Shown piece by piece: positions 1 to 8,229 of a stretch of DNA of 64,000 nt. Positions within the stretch are counted from its first letter, which is position 1, and each line of letters opens with the position of its first letter. The translations under genes and the position numbers were made by a program. The notes under the pieces are model-generated. The model ran no database searches. It was not told the origin of the DNA and saw only the letters and a program-made list of their open reading frames with translations. Source of the DNA: CBDFKF01 sp965248765 (lineage in GTDB: Bacteria; Pseudomonadota; Alphaproteobacteria; VGEJ01); the NCBI GenBank assembly GCA_965248765.1, contig CBDFKF010000004.1, positions 2,480,001 to 2,544,000 on the forward strand. The letters run 5' to 3'.

Positions 1-860
1 TCGGCCGCTTGACTGTATTGACCCGTGATCAGAGCTTCCCCAACCGCAATGACAATGGCGCCTCCCGCCACGTCGCCGACCAACAGGCTGAACAAGGCGC
101 TCACGCCGCCGACCTCGAGCATCCTTTCCAACGAATGGTTCGAGGCGACGTGGCCTATCTCATGACCCAGAATTCCGGCCAATTCGTTCGGCCCCAAAAC
201 GAAGTTGATGATCCCACGGGTCATAATTATGCGACCGCCCGGCAATGCCAGGGCATTGATCATCTTCGAATCGATCACCCGGACGCGCAACGGAATATCG
301 GGATGCGCCCACGCGGCAAGCCGGCGCTTCATTTTGGCGAGCGCCGCCAGACCCGACTCGTTCGTGCATGTCAACGTGCCCCGCGGCTTGCCTTCCATGA
401 GAGCGACGATCCCGAGTATCTGCCGCTCGACTTTTTCTCCCACGCCCGATTGCCAGGACATGGGAATCGCCGCGGCAACTTTTTCCGCGGCGAACGGCAA
501 GATGATCCAGATCAACAGGGCGATGCCGCCGACTGCCGCGGCCGACCATGAGAGTATCCGCAGCGCCGATCCCATGGAAATCGTGTGCCGGCGCGCGGCA
601 TTGGGGAACCTGTCCAGAATGACGGAGCGCACGCCGGCATTGGGAACGGTGAGCCGTGCGAGATCGTTTTCGGCTTTGGCAAGGCGCAACAAACCATCCG
701 CCGATTTTGGATCGACGATCCGGATTGCGTCGGCTGGCCATGAGTCAAGCAACTGGTCCACGTCGCCAAAAACCGATAACCCATCCGGGGTCAGGCGCAC
801 CCGCACGTCATGCGTTCGGGCGGAAATGCCGTCGTTATATCGCGCCGTGAAGGACTCCAA
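1..860 (-). CDS. M48-family metallopeptidase, C-terminus beyond the window
   Basis: This is a membrane-bound zinc metalloprotease. The 286 visible codons contain HEIGH at about residue 233 (positions 150-164), the HExxH zinc site of M48 peptidases. A hydrophobic segment at about residues 102-122 would anchor it in the membrane. The start is inferred as TTG at 860-858, two bases after the stop of the DUF898 gene; no ATG or GTG fits the frame nearby, and this frame is open without a stop to position 1. DUF898 proteins are commonly followed by an M48 protease, which supports both the call and the operon. The substrate is unknown. The far C-terminus and the third zinc ligand lie outside the window. 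Confidence 0.85.
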   Translation of the reverse strand, partial: MESFTARYNDGISARTHDVRVRLTPDGLSVFGDVDQLLDSWPADAIRIVDPKSADGLLRLAKAENDLARLTVPNAGVRSVILDRFPNAARRHTISMGSALRILSWSAAAVGGIALLIWIILPFAAEKVAAAIPMSWQSGVGEKVERQILGIVALMEGKPRGTLTCTNESGLAALAKMKRRLAAWAHPDIPLRVRVIDSKMINALALPGGRIIMTRGIINFVLGPNELAGILGHEIGHVASNHSLERMLEVGGVSALFSLLVGDVAGGAIVIAVGEALITGQYSQAA

Positions 861-862
861 TG

Positions 863-2122
863 TCAGATATCCCCATAGTCCAACGCGTCCGCCAAGCCTT
901 CGCCGAATTTCATCGTGTCATCCGCGCCTTGAACCACATTGTCGACGGCCGCGAAATTTCGGATCGAGATGCTTTTGCAGCCGACGCGCAGCAACTCAAA
1001 ATAAAGCCACGCAATGCGCAGGACGTTCAACAACGCGAACAGGACAAAGGCCAGCAGTACGAGCGAGACTAGCGATAACACGGAAAGCATCTGGCTGCCG
1101 GCTCCACCGACCGCTGGAACGACGATCAATCCGGCGAAGATCGCGACAGTCGCGGCCACACCCAGGAAAACCAAGACCCCGAATGCCACGAGATACCAGA
1201 TGACCTGAGGGGTCCGGAGCGAAGACGCAAAACTGGTTTCGCCAAAAGTGGTTCTGTTGACGAAATAGGCGAACTGCCGGACGCCATACCAGAGTCGCAG
1301 AACGAAATAGACCGGTAAGAACAGGAAAGGCCACCAGCCACTCGGATTGATTCCTCCCACAAGCGCCTGCGCGGCCGCGGTTTGGGCGGCGTCTTCAGGC
1401 GGCGCCACGGAAAATTCAAATATTCCAACGACGAGCTGCAGGTTTACGACGACGATGAGCGCCATGACCGCATAACCAGCCAGCATGACGATCGACCAAA
1501 TTGGCAACAGGTCGCGCCCATCGCCATCGAACCGAAAATGCTGCTGGCCGAACCGCGTTCCATCCATGAGATAGCGCTGCAGAGCGACGTTTCGCCAGGG
1601 AGCCGCCAGGCCCAATGTCATGAGAACGAGAAGTCCGTATAGGCAGGATATTCCAGCATAGTGCAGAGACCTGCCTTCCAGGCCGAACCGAATGCCGCGC
1701 CACACGGTCCGCGAACTTCTATATCTCCGTGCGCGAAAGATGGCGACCTGAATCAAAACCAACAAGATGGAGTAATAGAGGAGGTTTACGACGATTTCGA
1801 ACGCGGATCCTGCCCCCAACGATAAAAACTGGATGACATAAAGGGGGATGGCCGCCAGAAATAGAACCGCGACGACGATCAGGAATCCGATAAACAACTC
1901 GATACCGCGGCCGACGTATTCCAGCCGTTCGCCATCGATTTCGATGCCGCGCCAGAAATAGCGCCGTAAATTGGTTCTCGCCCAGAAGCGATAAATGCCC
2001 AGAGTGATGAGGTTGAGCAGGAAGTTCTTGATCAGAAGCCGGATGAGCGCGCCGCGAGAATTATCAAAGCGTACCAACGCCCGGCCCGCGCGCCGGCGCC
2101 CATCCTCGGAACCGTTCGTCAT
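863..2122 (-). CDS. DUF898 (YjgN-like) multi-spanning membrane protein
   Basis: This 419-residue inner-membrane protein has a basic N-terminus followed by many hydrophobic helices spread over the whole length. The motif LGIYRFWARTNLRRYFW near residue 40, rich in aromatic and arginine residues, is typical of DUF898/YjgN proteins, and a related block recurs near residue 170 (GLAAPWRNVALQRYLMDGTRFG), as expected for the internal repeats of this family. It is the first gene of a two-gene unit, with the M48 protease starting two bases after its stop. The biochemical role of the family is not established. A start at the ATG at 2122 gives the usual family length. Confidence 0.82.
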   Translation of the reverse strand: MTNGSEDGRRRAGRALVRFDNSRGALIRLLIKNFLLNLITLGIYRFWARTNLRRYFWRGIEIDGERLEYVGRGIELFIGFLIVVAVLFLAAIPLYVIQFLSLGAGSAFEIVVNLLYYSILLVLIQVAIFRARRYRSSRTVWRGIRFGLEGRSLHYAGISCLYGLLVLMTLGLAAPWRNVALQRYLMDGTRFGQQHFRFDGDGRDLLPIWSIVMLAGYAVMALIVVVNLQLVVGIFEFSVAPPEDAAQTAAAQALVGGINPSGWWPFLFLPVYFVLRLWYGVRQFAYFVNRTTFGETSFASSLRTPQVIWYLVAFGVLVFLGVAATVAIFAGLIVVPAVGGAGSQMLSVLSLVSLVLLAFVLFALLNVLRIAWLYFELLRVGCKSISIRNFAAVDNVVQGADDTMKFGEGLADALDYGDI

Positions 2123-2247
2123 GGCTTCGGCAGTTCACGTCGCACGGCGTCTCCGCGAAGTAGCCTGTGTCGATGGCAACCGAAAACTGCACACTTTTAA
2201 GGAAGGCGTCGGTGCGGATCTGACGCTCTTCGGTTGGTTCCGGTCGG

Positions 2248-2300
2248 GCGTGAGGGGTTGGACGCAGGGAGAGTAGCGACCGGAGTCCAGCCCCTCACGC
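2248..2300. repeat. 16-bp inverted repeat (hairpin) in the DUF898 upstream region
   Basis: The arms 2248-2263 and 2285-2300 are reverse complements over 16 positions with one G-T type mismatch, around a 21-base loop. It lies in the 247 bases between the DUF898 start and the end of the truncated Tat-signal gene. I see no gene in that gap. It could be a transcription terminator for the Tat-signal gene, although no clear T-run follows, or a dispersed palindromic repeat. Confidence 0.6.
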
Positions 2301-2369
2301 GTCCCGGTTCGGCAGGACATAGCGGTCACGGCTCGGCGTCCTCCTGGCGTTGCTCGGGTGCTGAGCGCA

Positions 2370-2693
2370 TCACGTTTTGGTGCTCTCGCATCCGGTAGCT
2401 GTTGTCGTATCAAAACTAGGGCGATGATACCTGCTCCACGCTTCTACAAGCTCGGGAAAAACCTTTGATTGTACCTTAATTGTTTTGAGGTATCCGGCTG
2501 CGTGAGCATCGCGCGCGAACCCCCGCCCGGCCGCGAAGGCTCCCGCCGCGCCGAGGCCGGCGGCGGTCTTGGTCAGGAAGTCCCGCCGGTGTAGGTGGTC
2601 GCGGAGCGCCGCCTCGGCGCGACCGTCGGTCGGTGTTCGGACGCTGCGCCGGACGGCGTCAAGTCGTGCAGGGGTCTTCGGGTCAACGGCCAT
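2370..2693 (-). pseudogene. Truncated Tat-signal (twin-arginine) exported protein
   Basis: This 107-codon frame opens with ATG at 2693, preceded by a strong GGAGGT ribosome binding site four bases away. Residues 36-52 or so carry a twin-arginine signal: HRRDFL followed by an alanine/glycine-rich hydrophobic stretch ending near DAHAAG. Only about 35 residues remain after the predicted cleavage site, too few for a typical Tat substrate, and the last part is low in recognisable structure. The simplest reading is a 5' fragment of a cofactor-binding periplasmic enzyme whose remainder was lost when the neighbouring mobile elements arrived. I cannot name the parent family. Confidence 0.55.
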
Positions 2694-2963
2694 ACGCACC
2701 TCCGAGACCGAACCGAGCCGCCACTCACCGGAAGGCGCTCTGGCTTTGTACAACGATAGCAAAGAACGCCGGGACGGAGAACGGTGACTGTGCGTGAGGC
2801 GCAACGGCAGCGGCTCCGACCGCTTCGGCCGCATGGGCTGTTCCGCCGGGCGGATGCTCCCACCGGTATGGTGCCGACGCGATTGCGTGCCCTAAGAGGA
2901 AGGTGGAAGCCCTGATAAAGACGGCGCGGTGACCTGCCCCCGTTGACTGGTCCGGTTTGAATG

Positions 2964-3866
2964 TTAGTGCATTGACGGGTTCTCGGCCAAGCTGGATGGC
3001 CGGCGGAGCGTAGCGGAGCCGGGCGGCCAGCTTGGCGCGACGATCGTTTCTGGGGCCGGCAGCCGGTATCCCAGGCTGCTGTGTGGGCGCACGGCGTTGT
3101 AATGGCGCCTCCAGGCTTCGATGAGAACCTGGGCTTCCTTCAGGGTATAGAAGATCTCCCCGTTCAGGAGCTCGTCGCGCAGCCGTGCGTTGAAGCTCTC
3201 GATGTAACCGTTCTCCCAGGGTGAACCCGGCTCGATGAAGGCGGTTCGGGCGCCGACCGCGGCAATCCAATGCCGGACGGCCCCGGCGACGAACTCCGGG
3301 CCGTTGTCGGAACGGATGTAGGCCGGGATGTCGCGCAGGATGAAGAGGTCGGTCAGGACATCGACGACGTCGGTCGAGGAGAGCTTCCGCCGCACCCGGA
3401 TCGCCAGGCTCTCGCGGGTGAACTCGTCCAGGACGTTGAGCGTACGAAAAGCCCGCCCGTCATCGGTCCGGTGATGCACGAAGTCATAGGACCAGACATG
3501 GTCCGCCCGCTCGGCGTGCAGCCGGACACAGGACCCGTCGTTGAGCCACAGACGTCCCCGCTTCGGTTGCTTGCCGGGCACCTTCAGCCCCTCGCGCCGC
3601 CACAGGCGCTCGACCCGCTTGTCGTTGACCTGCCAGCCGGCGTCGCGCAGCAGGGCGGCGATCCGCCGGTAGCCGTAACGACCGTAACGACGGGCCAGCT
3701 CGATCATGTTCGCGACCAGGCGATCCTCGTCGTCACGCCCGCGCGGGATACGGCGCTGGGTCGAGCGGTGCTGCCCCAGCACCCGGCAGGTCCGACGCTC
3801 CGAGATCCCGAGCCGGCCACGGGCATGGTCGATGCACTGGCGGCGGCGCGAGGGGCTTAGAAGTTT
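2964..3866 (-). CDS. IS3 transposase OrfB, DDE catalytic domain, read by -1 frameshift
   Basis: OrfB is the rve/DDE integrase part of the IS3 transposase. Three catalytic blocks are visible: WSYDFV (Asp), RSDNGPEF (Asp) and ENGYIESFN (Glu), in the right order and spacing. The N-terminal part has the usual HTH_21-like region (GYRRIAALLRDAGW, VERLWRREGL). It has no good start of its own at the overlap. Its frame joins orfA through the heptamer at 3863-3869, giving the OrfAB fusion that is the active transposase in this family. The C-terminus ends just inside the left inverted repeat. orfB itself looks intact. Confidence 0.88.
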   Translation of the reverse strand, partial: KLLSPSRRRQCIDHARGRLGISERRTCRVLGQHRSTQRRIPRGRDDEDRLVANMIELARRYGRYGYRRIAALLRDAGWQVNDKRVERLWRREGLKVPGKQPKRGRLWLNDGSCVRLHAERADHVWSYDFVHHRTDDGRAFRTLNVLDEFTRESLAIRVRRKLSSTDVVDVLTDLFILRDIPAYIRSDNGPEFVAGAVRHWIAAVGARTAFIEPGSPWENGYIESFNARLRDELLNGEIFYTLKEAQVLIEAWRRHYNAVRPHSSLGYRLPAPETIVAPSWPPGSATLRRPSSLAENPSMH

Positions 3867-4133
3867 CCCCCCGCCGCCTCCTTGAGAATCTGCTTGTCCA
3901 GCGTCAGATCGGAAACCGCACGGCGCAGCCGCTCGTTCTCCTTCTCAAGCTCCTTGAGGCGGCGGAGCTGATCGCCGCTCATCCCGCCATACTCCTTGCG
4001 CCAGCGGTAATACGTGACCTCGCTGATCCCCAGCTGCCGGCGCATCCGCCATCGACATACCCTGACCGTGCAGGACCTCCGCCTGACGCAGCATGTTGAC
4101 GATCTCCTCCGGCTGGTAACGCTTCCTTGCCAT
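3857..4133 (-). pseudogene. IS3 OrfA, internally frameshifted
   Basis: OrfA is the DNA-binding HTH and leucine-zipper part of the transposase. Its first 30 or so codons start at ATG 4133 after GGAGGA and read MARKRYQPEEIVNMLRQAE. The rest (RQLGISEVTYYRWRKEYGG and the heptad region ERLRRAVSDLTLDKQIL) continues in a different frame. The break lies near 4042-4046: compared with normal family sequence, the codon between the Ala of ADA and RQLG is reduced to one base, a net two-base loss. The downstream part ends at TAA 3857-3859, just after the slippery site. Unless the break is a sequencing error, the element cannot make full transposase. Confidence 0.8.
3863..3869 (-). promoter_or_regulatory. 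Programmed -1 ribosomal frameshift site GGGAAAC
   Basis: Read on the minus strand, orfA ends with codons GGG GGA AAC TTC TAA. The heptamer G-GGA-AAC fits the X-XXY-YYZ rule. Slippage by -1 re-pairs GGA to GGG and AAC to AAA and enters the orfB frame, which is open. This is the expected device for OrfAB production in IS3 elements. I did not identify a downstream pseudoknot. Confidence 0.7.
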
Positions 4134-4190
4134 CGCTGGTCCTCCTCGTTCTAAAACCTGAACATGGACCAATTCGATGGGGGAGAATCA

Positions 4191-4519
4191 CCGGCCTGGA
4201 TGCCGCTCTGGCGCTTCCGTGGTCCTGCCCAGGTCGAAAGCGCTGCCCCGAAGCGGGGGCTCGCCCAGTGGATGATCTGGACCGTGCAGCGATCGGGCGC
4301 CGCGTCGGCGAGCGCGCCCAGGGTCTCGGTATCGATCCCGGCGAACGGCGGCAGTTCGATCACGAAGCCGTGGCTCGACGCATTGATGTAGAGCTCGCTC
4401 GCCTCGTCCCAGGCGCGCCACGGCAGGAGCGCGTGCAGCGGCTCCGCCAGCTCCGGCGGCGACCAGGGCGCGATCGAGTCCGGCCCCTCGAATAGCGCGA
4501 TCAGGCGGCGTCCGATCAT
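4191..4519 (-). pseudogene. traC: TraC, type IV secretion ATPase, N-terminal 110 residues only
   Basis: The fragment matches the N-terminal domain of F-type TraC, the VirB4-like ATPase that powers pilus assembly. Recognisable blocks are LPWRAWDEASELYIN, HGFVIELPPFAG and IIHWASPRFGAALSTWA, which correspond to the family's ‘LPYRxYD…LFxN…GFxxE…WASP’ pattern. The ATG at 4519 overlaps the traV stop as ATGA. Reading runs into the IS3 right end at 4190, so the whole ATPase domain with its Walker motifs is lost. It is the last surviving tra gene of the cluster. Confidence 0.82.
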
Positions 4520-5118
4520 TGAAGCCTCCAACCGGAAGGTTCCAGCACCACGCGCACCCAGCTCGCCTCGTGATAAAGCCCGTCCGCGTCGACGAAGGGC
4601 GCGATCCAGATGCGCCCGATCACCTCGTCTGTGCGCAGATCGGCATCGACCGGAACGGGAGCGGTTGCAACACCGGTGGCCGGCGTGGAAATTGCGGCGG
4701 TTTCCGCATCCGCATTCGTCGCAGAAACGGTATCGTCCGCCGTCGCCTCATCCAGCCTGGCAGGCGCACCCGCCGAGTCGTCACCGTCACCGCCGGTGGC
4801 CGCCGGCGTGCCGCCTTCATTCGTCTCGAACAGGCTTGCCAGCCAGGCGAAGGGGTTGCAGGCGCCCGTGCAGCGCGGAGGCCCCGGCGGGGCAGGCCGC
4901 GTCCGGTAGAGCGGTGTCCGGGTCGCGAGCGCGCGCCCGTCTCCGGTCTTCAGGACCGCGGGATCGGCCGCGGCGACGCTGGAGCAGACCTGGCCTTGGG
5001 TCAGCGGGCATTGCCAGGAATCGGCGACATGGGTCGCCGAGCAGCCGCCGAGCGTGAGCGTGGCAACCACGCCCGCCGCGGCGAGACGCGGGCGGAAGAG
5101 CTTGATCAGTTCAGCCAT
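4516..5118 (-). CDS. traV: TraV, conjugative pilus assembly lipoprotein
   Basis: This 200-residue protein has a signal peptide ending in the lipobox LGGC with Cys26, so it should be an outer-membrane lipoprotein. In F-type systems TraV anchors the TraK-TraB envelope complex to the outer membrane. Conserved features are CPLTQGQVC, with the cysteine pair typical of TraV, and a C-terminal block RIWIAPFVDADGLYHEASWVRVVLEP. The middle is a low-complexity Ala/Thr/Asp-rich linker. It starts at ATG 5118, within the original end of traB, and its stop overlaps the start of traC. The frame is intact although its partners are not. Confidence 0.85.
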   Translation of the reverse strand: MAELIKLFRPRLAAAGVVATLTLGGCSATHVADSWQCPLTQGQVCSSVAAADPAVLKTGDGRALATRTPLYRTRPAPPGPPRCTGACNPFAWLASLFETNEGGTPAATGGDGDDSAGAPARLDEATADDTVSATNADAETAAISTPATGVATAPVPVDADLRTDEVIGRIWIAPFVDADGLYHEASWVRVVLEPSGWRLQ

Positions 5119-6149
5119 TCTTTTTCTCCTCGCGCCCGTCGAGCCAGGCGCCTTCGATGAACACCACCGTGACTGCCGTCCCTGCCTGCAACTGAATGAC
5201 CGGCCAGAAACGCCTTCTCGACCAACGCGCCTTCGCGGCTCACCACCGGGCCGCGCACGCCGGCCTTGCCGGTTCCGGCGACGAAGCCCGCGACCTCGGT
5301 CTCGATGACTGTCTCCGGCGCATCGCCCGCGCAGGTGAGCGTACGCAGCCGCACATAGACCTTCTCCGAGGAGAGGTCGCCGTAGGCCGCGCCGGTGACC
5401 GTGCAGCCCTCGATGGCGATCGTGAGCGCAGCACCATCCTCGGCCGCGCTGTGCGCCGGACCGGTGAGCCGCAGCAGCACCGGGCGCGGATCGCCCTGGG
5501 AGCGCACCCCGGCCGATGCATCGACACCGGAGAGCACGATCGCCTCCGCATGACTTCCGGCCGGCAGGTACGCCCCGAGCGGCCTGGCCGCGCTTTGCTC
5601 TCCGCTGCTCTCGTCGCCGTGGAGCTCGAACTCCAGCATCATCGGCGGCGCCGGCAGCATCGCATCACGCGATCCGGACCTGGCGGCGGACGGCGACCTC
5701 CCCGTTCCCGCCGGCGAGAAGTAATCGCCGGATACGGCACCGCCCGGTGCTCCCGGCACGGCAGGCTCCTGCCCAGCATCGAGGCGGCGCCCGAGATCGC
5801 CGATCAGCGCCGCCTGGCGGTCGATCACGGCCCGTGCGTCCGAGGCGTTCTCGCGAAGCTGGGTTTGAAGCCGTTCGTTCTCCCGCTCGAGGTTGCTGTT
5901 GCGGGTCTCCATGTCCCGGAGCCGCCTCTCGATGCCGCCGATGCGCACCTCGGAGCGCCGCACCCAGCTCGCCTCGGCTGTGCTCTCGTCGGCGAGCTCG
6001 GCATCGATGCCACTACGGGGAGCGGGCCGCTTGTCGCCGGACTGCCCAAGCCAGGCCGCGAACACCACCAGCACCGCCGCGGCGAGGCCCGAGAACAGCA
6101 CCAGTTGATTGCGCCGGATGCGGCGCGTCGCTTGATCGCCGGTGCTCAT
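5106..6149 (-). pseudogene. traB: TraB, inner-membrane scaffold of the F-type secretion channel, internally deleted
   Basis: TraB is the VirB10-like protein spanning the inner membrane and periplasm. Starting at ATG 6149 (ATGA overlap with traK), it has one membrane helix (about residues 13-35), a coiled coil (IERRLRDMETRNSNLERENERLQ) and a periplasmic beta region ending EKAFLAG. At about 5199 the natural frame is broken. The proper C-terminus, IQLQAGTAVTVVFIEGAWLDGREE, follows immediately but in another frame and would stop at 5111. The segment normally found between these blocks in TraB is missing. This indicates an internal deletion with frame change, so the present frame ends in unrelated residues at 5106. 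Confidence 0.85.
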
Positions 6150-6977
6150 TGCCAATCTCCTTTGGGCGCGGCTCCCGCGACGCGCGAGCCATGCACCACG
6201 ACCGCGAGCCGTCCGCCCGTCGGACCGCTCGCTTCCGCCGACACCCACGCCGCCGCGATTCCGGCGCCGGAAAGGGAGGCGAGGCGGGCCGCATCCGGGG
6301 GCGTGCCCGCCGGGGCCTGGAGGACGCGAGCGATAAAGCGCGGCCCGCGCCAGGTCTCGATGGTCGGAATGGTGTCGGCGTGCGCCGTGGCGGCCGCTTC
6401 GATGACATATCCCGGCAGCGGCTCGCGCCTTGCGACTGGCCGAATCAGCGCGACCAGCGTGCCGCGGTAAGGATCGTTGTTGAGCACGCCCTTAGGCGTC
6501 ACGGCTGCGAGCGCGTCCGCGTTGCGGATCAGCACCTGCGCCGAATCACGTTCGGCGACGGTGAGCGTGAGCCGGTAGGTGAAGCCCTTCTCGGTGCCGA
6601 GAAAGAGCGTCACCAACTTGGCCGCCGGAGTTGCGGCCTGGTCCGTCCGGTCCTTGCCGACGGGCCTGAGATAGAGATCGCCGCGGCTCGCGTCGTGCTC
6701 GACCGTGAACCCGTCGGGCGCGCGGATCACCCGCGCGATCCGATCGCCCTGAAGCGCGATGCGGCTGACCGACGTGCCCGAGATCTCTGCCGTGAGCTCC
6801 GCGTGGTCGGTCGCCGAGGATCTGCATCGCCCAGGCCGGTACGCCGGCACACATATGTATAAGGAGCGCCGCGGCGACGCCCGGGAGGCGCCCGAGCATT
6901 AGCAAGGCCAGTATGCGCCTTGCCCTGCCGTCCGGTCGCTTTCCCAATTGCGGTTTGATGTTCGTGTCCGTTCTCAT
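6146..6977 (-). pseudogene. traK: TraK, secretin-like outer-membrane conjugation protein, frameshifted
   Basis: TraK is the VirB9-like partner of TraB and TraV. The 5' part starts at ATG 6977 (ATGA overlap with traE) and encodes a signal peptide (ALLMLGRLPGVAAALLIHMCAG, then PAWAMQIL). The mature protein (HAELTAEISGTSVSRIALQG, a typical TraK N-terminus, onward to the end) lies in another frame. The switch is near 6812-6822, just after the signal peptide, so no single frame encodes an exported TraK. Either the gene is dead or there is a small sequencing error. The rest of the frame is open to the stop overlapping traB. Confidence 0.82.
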
Positions 6978-7531
6978 CTCGTGTCCTCCCGTTCCTCGAA
7001 GCGCAGCAATCCGATGCGCCCGCCGTCGATGCGGAAGACGAGCCGATAGCGCTTGCGCTGCCGCGTCGCTTCCGCACCCCCGATCCAGGTGACGAGCTCG
7101 CCCGACACCTCGGCCGCGAGCGCGTCCGGATCGATCGTGATGCGGCCCGGATAGAAGGCGGTCGCCAGATCCCGCTTCGCCATCCGGTCGGCTTCAGCCG
7201 CCACCCAGGCGCCGATCGCCCCGCGTGCCGAGGCGTCAGACATCCGTGCGGCCGCCTCGCGGACATGACCGGCGTTCTCGGGCGTCAGGGTCAGGAGCGT
7301 GATCGCGACCGTGCGCGCGGTGTCCTCGAGATAGCGCCGGCCGGCCCAGCTCTCCCCCACCGTCCAGGCAGGCCCCGAGACCGCCGGCACCAGCAGCGCC
7401 ATGCCCTCGCGATTGACGAGCCCAAGGCTCAGCACCAGGTTCGCGGCCATCGAGAGCCCCAGCAGGCCCGCGAGCACGATCCGCATGTCGCGCACGCGCC
7501 TGCGGTCCGCTTCCATCGCCTGGCGGTTCAT
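6974..7531 (-). CDS. traE: TraE, conjugative transfer inner-membrane protein
   Basis: This is a VirB8-like component of the F-type secretion machine, 185 residues long and close to the 188 of F-plasmid TraE. One N-terminal membrane helix (about residues 17-39) is followed by a periplasmic domain. YLEDTARTVAITLLTLTPENAGHV and FYPGRITIDPDALAAEVSG are typical TraE stretches. It sits between traL and traK in the canonical order and overlaps traK by ATGA. The frame is intact. Confidence 0.87.
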   Translation of the reverse strand: MNRQAMEADRRRVRDMRIVLAGLLGLSMAANLVLSLGLVNREGMALLVPAVSGPAWTVGESWAGRRYLEDTARTVAITLLTLTPENAGHVREAAARMSDASARGAIGAWVAAEADRMAKRDLATAFYPGRITIDPDALAAEVSGELVTWIGGAEATRQRKRYRLVFRIDGGRIGLLRFEEREDTR

Positions 7532-7544
7532 GATGCGCTCCCGC

Positions 7545-7838
7545 TCATCCCGTGAACCGGCGGAGATGGCTCGGTGGCGTGGCCCTCAGCCGCAGCACGA
7601 ACCCGGGCAGGAACCAGTAGAGCGCGTAGAGCGCGATGTTGGCGCTGCCGCCCCGCTTGACCCGGCGAAGCGTGAGCCAGGCGGCAACGCCCGCGACGAG
7701 CCCCGCCACGAACGCATTGGCCGCCAAGCCCAGCACCACCGGCCCCATCAGCATCGCCGCCTCGTCGAGCGTCCAGAACAACCAGCGCTCGGGATCGTCC
7801 AGGCGTCTGGGAATAGCGAAGCGCGCGGCATCGTTCAC
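7545..7838 (-). CDS. traL: TraL, conjugative pilus assembly protein
   Basis: TraL is a small inner-membrane protein needed to assemble the F-type pilus; the 97 residues here match its usual size. The N-terminus has the family's IPRRLDDPERWLFWTLDEA block, and the middle is strongly hydrophobic with two likely membrane helices. The start is GTG at 7838, with GGAG eight bases upstream. It lies directly after the pilin gene and 13 bases before traE. Confidence 0.87.
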   Translation of the reverse strand: MNDAARFAIPRRLDDPERWLFWTLDEAAMLMGPVVLGLAANAFVAGLVAGVAAWLTLRRVKRGGSANIALYALYWFLPGFVLRLRATPPSHLRRFTG

Positions 7839-7850
7839 GGCCCGGCTCCA

Positions 7851-8183
7851 TCACACGATCGCCGTGCCGACGAGGCCGGTGACAATGCCGACGCCCGCGC
7901 CCGCCGCCACACCGGCGCCGACCGCGCCCAATATCTGAAGCGCATTGAAGCGCAGGATCGAGCCGACCAGCGCCGCGCCCACGGCAAGCGCCGCGGCGAG
8001 CTGGCCGCCAGTGCCCGAGACCATGTCGCTCACCGTCGAGAGCGGACCCGCGAAGGTGGTGTCGGATGCGGCAAGCGCGAAGTCGATGCCGACGAGCGCC
8101 AGAGCAACCGCCAGGATCACCAGCACGACGATCCCGAACGCGCGGTTCCTGCGGCTCTTGCCGCCGTTCCCTTGGCCGTCCAT
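7851..8183 (-). CDS. traA: TraA-like F-type pilin
   Basis: This protein of about 110 residues has the size and layout of an F-type propilin: a charged N-terminal leader, a hydrophobic signal-like helix (AFGIVVLVILAVALALVGI), a likely cleavage region near LAASD, and two further glycine/alanine-rich helices that would form the pilin hairpin. ATG at 8183 is preceded by GGAGGG with seven bases between, which decides against the GTG at 8186. As first gene of the operon it should sit under the promoter, but the IS21 remnant begins about 45 bases upstream, so the native promoter is probably gone. Confidence 0.78.
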   Translation of the reverse strand: MDGQGNGGKSRRNRAFGIVVLVILAVALALVGIDFALAASDTTFAGPLSTVSDMVSGTGGQLAAALAVGAALVGSILRFNALQILGAVGAGVAAGAGVGIVTGLVGTAIV

Positions 8184-8229
8184 CACGCCGCCCTCCGGTT
8201 GGACCCGCCGTCATCGGAGGTCGACGACC

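Larger units (their letters stand above)
2930..4190 (-). mobile_element. IS3-family insertion sequence inserted in traC
   Basis: The element is about 1261 bp with imperfect terminal inverted repeats. The left end begins TGACCTGCCCCC at 2930, and the reverse complement of the right end begins TGATTCTCCCCC at 4190; both continue with a shared TGGTCC block. It carries the two overlapping IS3 genes orfA and orfB on the minus strand. The right end lies inside the traC coding sequence. The left flank does not continue traC, so insertion was accompanied or followed by a deletion. I could not identify a clear target-site duplication. Confidence 0.85.

Noticed and set aside
5196..6862. Long plus-strand open frames opposite traB and traK
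   Set aside because: They are rich in Arg, Ala, Gly and Pro, have no recognisable domain, and run antisense to genes with clear tra motifs. High GC content makes such frames common.
7265..8216. Plus-strand frame running into the istB fragment
   Set aside because: Only the last 114 codons match IstB. The upstream part is antisense to traE, traL and traA and is low complexity.
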